A stretch of DNA of 13,209 nucleotides from Hepatocystis sp. ex Piliocolobus tephrosceles (GCA_902459845.2 CABPSV020000570.1:1-13209), one strand, 5' to 3'; positions 1 to 8,664 are shown, counted from the first letter of the stretch. The notes: generated by a model from the letters alone, not told the origin. Made by a program: numbers and translations.

Positions 1-42
1 AAAAAACAAAAAACAAAAAACAAAAAACAAAAAACAAAAAAC
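1..42. repeat. Heptanucleotide microsatellite (A6C)x6
   Basis: Six exact tandem copies of AAAAAAC occupy the first 42 bases and probably continue beyond the window. They lie in the 5' flank of the TraB-family gene. The unit differs from the Plasmodium telomere repeat, so this is an ordinary intergenic microsatellite. Confidence 0.95.
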
Positions 43-122
43 AAATAAAGGAACGTAGGCATAAGGAAAGAAGCGGGTAAAGGAAGAAAGAAAGAAACTC
101 CAATTAAGGTAGAACAAATTTA

Positions 123-171
<49 letters not shown>

Positions 172-226
172 TAAATAAATAATAAAATCATATAAAAATA
201 TATTCTAACCACTAGTAAAAAAAAAA
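43..226 (+). other. 5' flank / leader of the TraB-family gene
   Basis: No coding sequence is visible here. A less AT-rich purine stretch at about 50-115 is followed by a 35-base A run (125-159) and an AATA tetranucleotide repeat (about 160-184). The start codon at 227 sits directly after an A-rich stretch, the usual translation-start context in Plasmodium. Confidence 0.6.
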
Positions 227-1584
227 ATGCATCGGTTTGTTAAAAAGGATGTCTCTTTGTGTTTACTCCCCATGAAAAGATTTTTTTGTCAAACAAATAA
301 AACAAATTATGAAAATAAATATAAAAATTTTTTACCATGTACGAATGAACATTCTTCAAATAACAGTTCATTTTCCAAATATATAAAAATACATAAAATA
401 AAAAAATATAATTTTATTTTTTATGGAATATTACATGGCCAGATAAATGAAAAGAGCTGCAGTGGTAAGGACTGTTCTATGTTAATTAAAGAAATAAACC
501 CTGATTATGTTTTATTAGAATTGTGTGAAAATAGACTAAATAAAATATTTCACATAATTTATGACCAACAAAAAAAAACTAACTATCGTGATAGCAACAA
601 TCAAAATAGCAACTATCAAAATAATTATTCAAAGTTTACTTATTTACCACGTATTCATAACGGTTTTTTACAAAATGAGTTTATACCGATTGTTAAAGAA
701 TGTTTAAAAAAACAATTAAAAATTTTCTCTTGTGATAGAGACATATACATAATAAAAAATAGATTAGATTCCAAACTTGTATATAACACCAAAGCCTATA
801 GAAATTTTTTTACATACTGTACTGAGTCTATTTCACTACGACATTATCCCTATGAAGCATTTACCAAATTGTATACGAATTATATCGTAGATGAACATAA
901 ACATGTAAATACAAACAATTATGTACATAACAAAGATATGCATGTAAAAAAAGATAGCACTTGTACTTCTGTGAATATGCACAAAGAGGGAAAATGTGAC
1001 GACTTTAATTATACCGAGCATGGTAAAATGAGTAAAAATGAAAGCTTTCAAATATTATTTATGAAAATCTTGATTTGTTAAAAAAGTTAAGTGCTATGAA
1101 TACCATGAATGAAAGACTAGAATTTCTTTCAAAACCTACATACGAAGTATTGATAGAGGAGAAATATAAATATGTAGCTAATAATATATGGTGTTTTATT
1201 TTAAATAATGAACCAGATTTTTTTGAAAATGACAGTACGAAAAATATTCTTATTATATGCAGTGCAAATATATTAGATAAACTAACAAAGGAATTTAACT
1301 CAACATATATAGATTTAAATCAAAAATATAGTAATAACAAAAGCAAAGATAGTAGTAAAGGTAGCTATAAAACAACAGAACTTATTTTTGAAAACCCATA
1401 TACTTCTTACAATAATTACATCAAACCACACTGGCCTTTAATATTTATAAAATATTATATTATACCTTATTTTATTTTATATATTATTTTAAATACGTTT
1501 TATAATTTTTGTTCCTGGGTGTATAATTCAAATTTAAAAAAAGAATCGGCTTTCTCACATAAAATTATAGATATAGAAGTATAA
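227..1584 (+). CDS. TraB/PrgY-family membrane-anchored protein, reading frame interrupted near 1060
   Basis: The coding sequence runs in frame 2 from ATG 227 to a stop at 1079-1081 and continues in frame 1 to a stop at 1582-1584. Together this is about 450 residues. The first part has the TraB fold start: a hydrophobic strand then G-I-L-H (residues 67-70), matching the first GxxH motif; 'LLELCENR' (E98 to R103); and 'CDRDI' (D170, R171). The second part carries 'EVLIEEKYKY', equivalent to the family's ERxxYM helix, then a strand ending C-S-A-N (1258-1269), where the second GxxH normally lies. A hydrophobic segment at about 1435-1525 would anchor the C-terminus in a membrane. Eukaryotic TraB-domain proteins are mostly linked to mitochondrial membranes; that location is inferred here. 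The break falls in a low-complexity linker, so it may be an indel, a missed intron or pseudogenisation. No close paralogue is recognised. Confidence 0.7.
905..1060 (+). other. Frame-break zone of the TraB gene (indel or candidate intron)
   Basis: Frame 1 is closed by TGA at 1039-1041 and frame 2 by TAA at 1079-1081, so the change must fall at 1042-1078 unless an intron is removed. One extra T in the TTT run at 1058-1060 would join 'SFQILF' to 'YENLDLLKKL'. Alternatively, GTAAAT at 905 or GTAAAA at 944 joined to the AG at 1043-1044 gives introns of 140 or 101 nt that keep the frame at codon boundaries. Against an intron, the segment is less AT-rich than Plasmodium introns and has no T-rich tract before the AG. 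I favour the indel. Confidence 0.6.
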
Positions 1585-1603
1585 AAGGGGAAAAGGGTAT
1601 ATA

Positions 1604-1677
1604 ACAAAGCGTAGCAAAATATTCAAACCGTGACAAGTGACAAAGCGGGACAACACATGACAAAATATGACAAAGCG
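1604..1677 (+). repeat. Short dispersed direct repeats ACAAAGCG / TGACAA
   Basis: ACAAAGCG occurs at 1604-1611, 1640-1647 and 1670-1677, starts 36 and 30 bases apart. The related TGACAA occurs at 1631, 1638, 1658 and 1668. The cluster is richer in G and C than its surroundings and lies just after the TraB stop codon, in the likely 3' UTR. No function is recognised. Confidence 0.6.
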
Positions 1678-2639
1678 TAATATATTGTATATTTTTATCT
1701 CATACTAGTTTACAAGAAAAGCATTTCATTTGTTATATTCTTCTTCTTTTTTTTCTATTTTTTAAAAATATATTTAAACAAGTGAGATTATGTTTGTCCT
1801 TATGTTTATACTTATTTTTATTTATTATTATTTTTTTTTTTTTTCATCTTGTCAGTTGTTTGACATCTCTTATTTTCCTTTTTTTTTTCAACCATGGATT
1901 AATTAATTTCAGTTGTCATTTTATTTTTTTTGTACGTATGTTTTTCATTTCTTATAATTTTAAATAAATGTATGAATAAAATATGAATTATCATAATAAT
2001 ACAGTTCTGCTAAAAGTAAAAAATATTTTAAAAAAAAAAAGAATATGAATAAAAAAAAAAGCGCAGGAGTGACTTTTATTTTTACATTTGCATGTACATA
2101 AAATATTTTTACTTATATTTAGCTATATGCATATATACATAAGCATATATATACATATAATATACATATGTATACACATAAATCAATCGTTCACACTTAT
2201 ATGTAGTTACTATTTCAAAAAATACTATGTTTATATTTTTATTTATCTTTCACCGAAAGCTGTTTTGCTTTTTATTAATTTTACTTTTTAATTTTTTTTT
2301 TTTTTGCTTTCCTTTTTGTGATTTATAATTCAAAATTTTACACATTTCTATATTCTACTAATGTAGTATATATGTTATGTCATTAATTTTGTTTCTTTAT
2401 ATAGTTCTAAAAAAAAAAAAAAATAAAATAAAATAAAAGAAAAATAAAAGTGCAATTTATTTTTTTATTCATTTAGCTCTTTATAAATATGTATATGTGT
2501 ATATGTATGCATATGTATGGATACTATAACAATCACTTTGTTCCTTTTCTCTTTTTTTCTTTTTTTTTTTATTTATTTAAAAAACATTATTATAAATTAA
2601 ATAACATAGCATTATTTGGCAACATTTCAAACATAGTAT

Positions 2640-2752
2640 TATTAGTATTATTACATTATTATTACTACTACTATTTCTATCATTAATATTATTACTATTT
2701 CTGTCATTAGTATTATTACTATTACTATCACTATTATTATTATTATTACTTT
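2640..2752. repeat. Imperfect ATT/ACT trinucleotide repeat
   Basis: The tract is built from ATT, ACT and CAT triplets, with two copies of a longer unit reading roughly TTTCT(G/A)TCATTA followed by ATATTATTACTATT-like sequence at about 2670-2715. It is noncoding and a probable length-polymorphic microsatellite. Confidence 0.7.
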
Positions 2753-3090
2753 ATTGTTTTTTTTTTTTTTTTTTAATTTATATTTTCTAAAACTTAGTGC
2801 TTCGTTGTTATATCTTTTTAATTCCCTAAAAATGAAAAAAACTGTTTGAATTTTAATTTTATTATATTTTTTTTTTTATTAAGTTTTAAAATTATTTTAA
2901 AAAAAAAAAAGAAAATTTATATATAAAAGAGAGAAGAGAAAAATATATTTTATTTGAGCAACATCTATTTGTAGAATAGCACGCGCTTGTGTTAATGTAT
3001 CTTATATATATATTATCTTACATCAGTAAAGAGTAATAAATTATAAAATCAATAAATGTAGTTACGAAGTTTCAGTTTCATACATAAAAA

Positions 3091-3164
3091 ATGGAAACAT
3101 TAAACACTATTACTAAATGCAATAGCAAGAAAGGCAGGTTTATTGTATTCGAAGGACTAGATAG
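3091..3164 (+). CDS. Exon 1 of the TMK-like locus
   Basis: These 74 bases encode METLNTITKC, then a KKG-R-FIVFEGLDR core. The F-I-V-F-E-G-L-D-R strand-loop is highly characteristic of thymidylate kinase. The start codon follows an A-rich CATAAAAA context and no in-frame upstream ATG is apparent. The exon is phase 2 and ends at a GTTAAA donor. Less A/T-only codon choice and intact reading mark it as coding or recently coding. Confidence 0.75.
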
Positions 3165-3417
3165 GTTAAAAAAATATATTATAGTACATATACGTATATA
3201 TATATTACTAAGATTAATTCATCTATAACTGTTGCAATAAACACCGTGTGTAAAAAAAAAAAAAAAAAAAATTATACACTGGACACATTTACTCTTTTTT
3301 TTTTTTTTTTTTTACCTAATATTTTTAAAAGATGTATTGTTAAGCATATTTAATATATCATTATAATTTAATTTTTTTTCCCCAACTAAAAAAAGAGTAG
3401 CGACCATGTGTCTAATC

Positions 3418-3449
<32 letters not shown>

Positions 3450-3590
3450 TGTGTTAATTAAATGAATGCGACATATGTTTACATATGTGTGTTTAGTGAC
3501 GAATTTAATGTACTATTCCTTTTTTAAATACAACATTAAAAAAAAAAAAAGAAAAAAAAAAAAAAACATGTATTAATGGGGAGTATATGA

Positions 3591-3620
3591 TATATATGTA
3601 TATATATATATATATATATA
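3591..3620. repeat. TA dinucleotide repeat
   Basis: A nearly pure TA run, with one G at about 3599, lies in the presumed intron shortly before the T-rich tract and the TTTTTCAG acceptor of the last TMK-like exon. Confidence 0.85.
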
Positions 3621-3661
3621 CTAAATTATTTCTCCTTATTTAATCATTTTCTGTTTTTCAG

Positions 3662-3884
3662 CTATAAAATAGCCGAAGGGAATGGATTGCTACTACACTC
3701 ATTTAAATTGAGCGATTTTAATTTTCGTGTTAATATAAATAATCGTTTTTTTTATAACATGATGCATAAGTACATTCAGAGTACCATACTGTTAGTGTCG
3801 CTGTGTTATCCTCTAAAAATTGAACAAAATAATGATAATGTGTTTAACAATATATGTGATAAGTCTGAGGAGGCGAATTTTTAA
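3662..3884 (+). CDS. Last exon of the TMK-like locus (open 73 codons)
   Basis: The exon follows TTTTTCAG, takes one base to complete the split codon of exon 1, then reads without a stop from TAT 3663 to TAA 3882-3884. It is clearly less AT-rich than its flanks and uses CTG, GTG and TCG codons that are rare in noncoding DNA here, so it looks like real or recent coding sequence. Weak matches to the TMK C-terminus are K-I-E, N-D, V and E-E-x-N-F, with the usual last three residues absent. A second weak alignment, to the middle of TMK (T-I-LL-x-S), is possible, so the placement is uncertain. Confidence 0.5.
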
Positions 3885-4246
3885 TACAAATAAATACCTA
3901 TAAATTGTGTTATGAACAACTGTTACGAAAAAAAAAAAAAAAAAAAAAAAAAATGCCAACATATATATATCACTTATCCACATACCAAGTCATTTTTAAC
4001 AAGCTTATCTCTTACATATGCCTGGCTTGTTTTTTCTTTCTATTTATGATTATTTTTATAAAAATGTAGGAGTTGAAGTTTATATCCTATTTCGTTTTAA
4101 ATTTCAGCGTTCGTTTCTATGTTTTATATGAAAATTATTTTTTTGTAGTTATAAATTAGCATTTTTAAATTTTATAAACAGCGAAGAAACGTTTCGGCTT
4201 TAAGTGCATCACATTATGTTATGATGTATATGCATATATATATATA

Positions 4247-4283
<37 letters not shown>

Positions 4284-4520
4284 TTTTTACATGGTGGCTT
4301 TTTATATTACGTTGTTGTTTAGTACCGTATCAAAAAGTAAACATATTAGTTTTTTTTTTGTTTTTTGTCATACATAGAAATTCGTTTTTGCTAATAACTT
4401 AAAAATAAATGAGTAAAGCTAAATAAATAAAATCAAATTAATAACTGAATGAATAAATGAATAAATAAATAAATAAACAAATAAATGAATAAATAAATAG
4501 GTACATATATAAGCCCCTTT
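3885..4520. other. Convergent 3' spacer between TMK-like locus and RAP gene
   Basis: The two neighbours converge here, so the stretch should hold both 3' UTRs and termination signals. It contains A and T runs (about 3928-3952 and 4250-4278) and an AATA-type repeat near 4440-4500. A slightly GC-richer patch at about 4181-4215 includes the 10-base palindrome GAAACGTTTC (4186-4195). I see no gene in it. Confidence 0.65.
4441..4500. repeat. AATA/AATG tetranucleotide repeat
   Basis: An imperfect tetranucleotide array made of AATA with AATG and AACA variants lies just downstream of the RAP gene's stop codon, in its probable 3' UTR. Confidence 0.8.
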
Positions 4521-6701
4521 TTACGTCTTACACAACTGTAAAGAAACCGGAGGACCCGATAATATAACATTCGGTAAAATAGAACATATATAATCCATTT
4601 TTTGATTATCATTTGATAAGCTTATCCATATTTTATGCGATATAAATATTACCTTATATCCCATGTGCATAAAAAACTTATGTCTCCATTTTGACATAGT
4701 TGTTAAATTTTCTGTATTCAAATAATATTGAAAATTTGCATTTAATTCGATTATATAGTTGGATTTAGGGTGATATATATCTACTATAAATGGGCCACAT
4801 TTAATTGAATTTAAATGCTCTATTTTTAATTTTTTTAATATGTCACTAACTTCTTTATGTAACATACATGTATAACCGCCACATACTTTGTTACCTAGTT
4901 GTACTTCCGTGTTGTTACTAGTATTATACTTATCATCATCACTGTCACTATCACTGTCACTATCACTGTCACTATCACTGTCACTATCACTGTCACTATC
5001 ACTATTACTATCACCATCACTTTCATCATCACTACAACTTTCGGAACTTTCATTGCTACTAAAACCACCACTTTTAAAACCGCCACTACTAATACCACCA
5101 GTACTAACTCGCGATCGCTTGCCTTCATTTTTTTCTATCCTGCTCAACCTACGCAAATCATTTTTTTGTTCCATTTTAATAATTTTTTTTAAATTACTTT
5201 CTTTTGAATAGCGTTCTAAAAAATGGCGCTGTTCTTCTGTTAGTTTTGCATATATAGATGGATGAAATAATACAATATATAAATATAAGATTTGTAAATG
5301 TCTTGTATAATAATTAAAATGTTGTTTATAAAAAGTAGAAAGGGAAACAAATTTTATAATCATTTGTTCATTAAAAAATTCTAAAAATGTAATAAATTTA
5401 ATTGTTTTTAAATTTTTGCCTGTAAAATTATTCATTAATCTTTCTTCTAATGTTATTTGTAAAGCTTTACTATATACATTACTTGCTAATCCTAATTTAG
5501 CAATTGCATTAGCAGATTTTATTAAAAAATTATTTCTTAAAATAGACCAACATAATGTCATATTTTTTAATGCATATATTAATTTATAATCATTCCATTT
5601 TAATCTTGCACAACTTTGGAATAAATAAACAAAATACTTTGGTTTCATATAGTTTTCTCTTTTAAAAATTGTACAAATAAAATCATTTATTAATTTTTTA
5701 TTATTAAATTTAACAGATGCAATTGTTTGTAAATATCTTAATAAACTTCGTATATGAACTTTTGAAGATAATTGTATGACTCGGTTCATAAAAGCTAGCC
5801 ATAATTCTATATCTACATTTTTTCCTTTTCTAACTAATTTTGCTTCATTCATCATAATAAATCTTAAATCTCTTGACTTTAATGAACATATAGTGGATAT
5901 ATCTTCAGGTGTTTTATAATCAATAGAATACCAATATTTTTCAGGATTAATTCGTATATTTTTTTTTTTATTTACTTTTTCTATTTCTTCTAATGGTGTA
6001 ACTTTTTCCAATAATTTATTACTTATACTACTACTGTTATTATTTGTATTCTTTTTATACATTTCGTTTAATAATTTTTTTTCATTTTCATTCAATTTTT
6101 TTGGATCTATCTTATCAAATTGTCTTTCTCTATCTTTTATAAAAGTTTTATAAAAATTATTTTCTTTCATTCCATATATTCCTTTTTTTTCAAAAGGGTT
6201 TGGCATATACCAAAAAGTGTTCATTTCTTTTTTTTTTTTTTCTTTATCTTCATCTTTAATTTCTGCAATATTTATATTCATTTGTTTCTGTCCTTTTTGT
6301 AATAGTAATTTTTTTAAACTTAATTTGTCATCATTAGCACATAATATAGTTTTATTTTTTTTGACTAATTTTTTATATTCATGTGGTTTTAGTCTGTCTT
6401 TTTCTTTTTTTTTTAATTCTTCCCATATTGTACTATAATCCTTTTTTATTTGAAAGTTTTCGTTTTTATTATTGTCATTATTGTTACTTTTTTCGTTGTA
6501 TTTATTATTTTGGGAAGAAGTTATGTTTTTATCATTGAGTGGTATACTTTTTAGTGGAGCAATAAAGTCTTGTTCTTGCTTTAAATAAGACTTTTCAACT
6601 TTGGGTAATGCCCATTGCTTATTTCTTTTTACCCACCCCTTTCTCTTTGAAATTTTATTTTTCACTGATTTGCTCAAAAATTTTACATTTGTAAAAAACA
6701 T
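4521..6701 (-). CDS. RAP-domain protein, probably mitochondrial RNA-binding
   Basis: The minus-strand gene ends at TAA 4523-4521. I place the start at the ATG at 6701 (726 residues) rather than 6809: the extra 36 residues come from a poly-A tract read as a Phe run, and after 6701 the protein begins 'MFFTNVKFLSKSVKNKISKRKGW', a basic, hydroxylated leader like a mitochondrial presequence. Residues 1-260 are Lys/Asn-rich. About 270-500 form a helical region with repeated Leu/aromatic-rich segments ('WLAFMNRVIQLSS', 'LLRYLQTIASVKF', 'FVYLFQSCARLKW'), consistent with the helical repeats of apicomplexan RAP proteins. A Gly/Ser then Ser-Asp linker (about 525-590) precedes the RAP domain at about 635-715: 'FIVDIYHP', 'YIIELNANFQYY', 'WRHKFFMHMGYKVIFIS'. 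The family binds organelle RNA and acts in mitochondrial rRNA and mRNA processing or stability. No introns are needed. Confidence 0.88.
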   Translation of the reverse strand: MFFTNVKFLSKSVKNKISKRKGWVKRNKQWALPKVEKSYLKQEQDFIAPLKSIPLNDKNITSSQNNKYNEKSNNNDNNKNENFQIKKDYSTIWEELKKKEKDRLKPHEYKKLVKKNKTILCANDDKLSLKKLLLQKGQKQMNINIAEIKDEDKEKKKKEMNTFWYMPNPFEKKGIYGMKENNFYKTFIKDRERQFDKIDPKKLNENEKKLLNEMYKKNTNNNSSSISNKLLEKVTPLEEIEKVNKKKNIRINPEKYWYSIDYKTPEDISTICSLKSRDLRFIMMNEAKLVRKGKNVDIELWLAFMNRVIQLSSKVHIRSLLRYLQTIASVKFNNKKLINDFICTIFKRENYMKPKYFVYLFQSCARLKWNDYKLIYALKNMTLCWSILRNNFLIKSANAIAKLGLASNVYSKALQITLEERLMNNFTGKNLKTIKFITFLEFFNEQMIIKFVSLSTFYKQHFNYYTRHLQILYLYIVLFHPSIYAKLTEEQRHFLERYSKESNLKKIIKMEQKNDLRRLSRIEKNEGKRSRVSTGGISSGGFKSGGFSSNESSESCSDDESDGDSNSDSDSDSDSDSDSDSDSDSDSDDDKYNTSNNTEVQLGNKVCGGYTCMLHKEVSDILKKLKIEHLNSIKCGPFIVDIYHPKSNYIIELNANFQYYLNTENLTTMSKWRHKFFMHMGYKVIFISHKIWISLSNDNQKMDYICSILPNVILSGPPVSLQLCKT
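4935..5014 (-). repeat. 12-bp minisatellite encoding Ser-Asp repeats
   Basis: On the plus strand the unit is ATCACTGTCACT, repeated about five times with decayed edges. On the coding minus strand it gives alternating Ser-Asp in the linker between the helical region and the RAP domain. The unit is a multiple of three, so length changes keep the frame. The long open frames on the opposite strand across it are a by-product of the repeat. Confidence 0.92.
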
Positions 6702-6713
6702 GTTACAAACTAT

Positions 6714-6747
<34 letters not shown>

Positions 6748-7409
6748 TAAATGAATAAAACAAAGTAAATCCTGTGACGAACGACACACTTAAATAAACA
6801 ATTGCACACATATAAAATATGTAAAATAAACCAGTTAATTTACAAATAAAGTACATTGTTATTTTATAAAAACCATGTTTCGAAGCACATGTTTGTAAAA
6901 GTAAAAACTTTCGTTATGATTGTACACGTATATGTATATGTATGTATATATACATATGTACATATGAGTGTGTAGTAACATAAAAAAAAAATTTATGGTT
7001 CACTCTTGCTAACTTTTGTATTTACCCTTTTTAACCAGATATTCTCTTTTCTTTTTAACTGTTAATCCTTTGTTTTCTCGTTCGTTTTCGTTAAACTAAA
7101 AAGGACACCTATATAAAAAAACAAAAAAAAAAAAAAACAAAAAAAAAAAAAACAAAAAAAAAAAAAGAAAAGTAAAATATGCTGAATCTTTGTAATTAGG
7201 TAGAATTATTCCCACTGTATACATATAAAACTGGTGCAGTTTTTTTTTTTTTTTTTATATAAATAAATTGTATAAAATATGCGTTCCATGCATGTAAATA
7301 TAGAAAAAATAAATATATATATATATATACCGCATGTTCGTTTTTTAGGTATACATTTATGTATAACAACATGCGCATATTTATACAATGGTCGTCGTCG
7401 TCGTCGTTC

Positions 7410-7440
<31 letters not shown>

Positions 7441-7510
7441 GTTATTCATTTGTTTTATTTTATATACGTTTACGACGCCAATTTCACATTGCAACATGAT
7501 GATTTTTTTA

Positions 7511-7675
7511 AAAATAAAACCTCATTTTTTAAAACTTTACTTTTTAAAACCTCTTTTTTTAAAGCCTTACTTTTTAAAGCCTTACTTTTTAAAGCCTTAC
7601 TTTTTAAAGCCTTACTTTTTAAAACCTCACTTTTTAAAACCTTTCCTTTTAAGGTCTTACTTTTTATTTTTGTTT
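7511..7675. repeat. 15-bp minisatellite TTTTTAAAGCCTTAC
   Basis: About ten imperfect 15-base units, with AAAACCTCA and AAAGCCTTA variants, run head to tail. The central four are nearly identical. The unit is a multiple of three without a stop in two plus frames and one minus frame, giving strings such as 'LLFKALLFKA'. Such multi-frame openness is expected of the repeat, so I do not call a gene. Confidence 0.85.
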
Positions 7676-8524
7676 TTAACCCTTAATTAATACTTACAAT
7701 TAATATAAATAAAATATTATATATTTTTAAAATAAAATTTAGTAAAATGTTTTACGTTTTAAATTGACAAATAAATTTACATATTTATATACATGTACAA
7801 ATTAATGCTAATTTTTGTGTTTGGCTATATGGTCCCAATTGGTTTACACTTGTATGAACATATTTTATTTCTATATTTTTATATTTCTGTCCTTTTTTTG
7901 CTTATTTTTATGCTTTCATTTTTGTAAATTTGTGCTGTAAAAATGTGCTGTAAAAATATAGCTAACAAATTAGTTTTTCTTGTATTCGTTATTGCATAAA
8001 TAAGGACAAGGCGGATATCACATCAATGCATTTTTTTTATTTATTTATTTTTTTTTTATTACTTAATAAAAATTTATATGAACAAGTTATCATTTTATAT
8101 TAAAAAAAAAAAAAAAAATATATATAAACAAACAAATAAGCAAACAAACGGATAAAAAATTAAAAAACATGAACGATTCATGCAACTATTTATAATTTGC
8201 TATTTTATGATTTTTAAAATTTTTAATTAATATGGTAAAATTATATCACATATTATATCTTATACAAGTTAAGTTTTTATCCTTAATACAAGAGAGCATA
8301 TTTATTAAAAATGGCTAAGCCACAGTTTTAAATCGTTTGTTCAGTATATATATATATATATAGATATGTATATATATGTACATACATAATCGTTTTATTC
8401 TTGTATTTACGTTTATTTATGTTATTTGTATATCAAGTTTTAATTTTTCATCATCGCTTTAAATGTTAATTAACTCCCCCCTCCAAAAAAAAAGGAAATT
8501 AAGTCTTATAATTTTTTCTCTTTA

Positions 8525-8556
<32 letters not shown>

Positions 8557-8611
8557 GAATTCGCTCTGCAATGTTTAAGTATAAATGAAATTATTAGATT
8601 AGAAAAACGCA

Positions 8612-8664
8612 AATAAATAATAATAAATAATAATAAATAATAATAAATAATAATAAATAATAAT
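8612..8664. repeat. 10-bp tandem repeat TAATAAATAA
   Basis: At least four exact copies of TAATAAATAA occupy 8621-8660, with partial copies at both ends. The repeat is intergenic, upstream of the glycosyltransferase-like gene. Confidence 0.92.

Larger units (their letters stand above)
1585..3090 (+). other. Gene-free spacer between TraB gene and TMK-like locus
   Basis: Both flanking genes read rightward, so this stretch holds the 3' UTR of the first and the promoter and 5' UTR of the second. It contains many T and A runs, TA-rich dinucleotide stretches (about 2120-2180 and 2480-2520) and ATT/ACT trinucleotide repeats (about 2640-2750). The short open frames at about 1782-1967, 2088-2291 and 2489-2686 translate to Phe/Ile/Tyr-rich strings typical of AT-rich noncoding DNA. 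I see no protein family or RNA gene in it. Confidence 0.7.
3091..3884 (+). pseudogene. Truncated or decaying thymidylate kinase (TMK) locus
   Basis: ATG 3091 opens an exon ending 'KKGRFIVFEGLDR', the exact N-terminal strand and P-loop start of thymidylate kinase, the enzyme that phosphorylates dTMP to dTDP. A GT donor follows at 3165-3166 (GATAG|GTTAAA) and read-through stops at 3226-3228. The GKST-encoding sequence that should follow is not found. At 3396-3421 a scrap reads S-S-D-H-V-S-N-L-L, resembling the family's S-G-K-S-T-Q-S-x-L-L. A good acceptor (TTTTTCAG, ending 3661) opens a 73-codon exon to a TAA at 3882-3884; it splices in phase with exon 1 to give 98 residues. Its end ('KIEQNND...V...SEEANF') resembles, from memory, the TMK C-terminus. 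The P-loop Lys, the DRY-type motif and the lid region are missing, so kinase activity is very unlikely. A short expressed protein with another role remains possible because the last exon is still open. Confidence 0.6.

Noticed and set aside
1..42. A6C heptamers as a possible telomere-type repeat
   Set aside because: The unit does not match the Plasmodium telomere repeat (GGGTTYA class), and single-copy genes follow directly.
1782..2686. Three short open frames in the spacer after the TraB gene
   Set aside because: The translations are Phe/Ile/Tyr/His strings from T-rich and TA-rich DNA, as expected by chance.
4069..4098. Stretch reading G-V-E-V-Y-I-L-F, resembling an internal TMK strand
   Set aside because: It lies after the last TMK-like exon, in the wrong order, is too short, and is followed by in-frame stops. 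Probably chance.
4181..4215. GC-richer patch with palindrome GAAACGTTTC as a structured RNA
   Set aside because: The palindrome leaves no loop and nothing around it extends into a stem. It is too small to call an RNA gene.
4888..5211. Long open frames on the plus strand (and another minus frame) across the Ser-Asp repeat
   Set aside because: They are frames of the 12-bp repeat and its flanks, translating to Ser-Leu or Thr-Ile-Val strings; the RAP protein on the minus strand explains the DNA.
7287..7294. CATGCATG as an ApiAP2 binding site
   Set aside because: A single short palindrome in 2.5 kb of spacer is not evidence of a regulatory site without conservation or binding data.
7279..7690. 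Overlapping plus-strand frames of 100-135 codons
   Set aside because: They consist of a poly-Phe stretch from a T run plus the 15-bp minisatellite. No start context, splice evidence or family match supports a gene.
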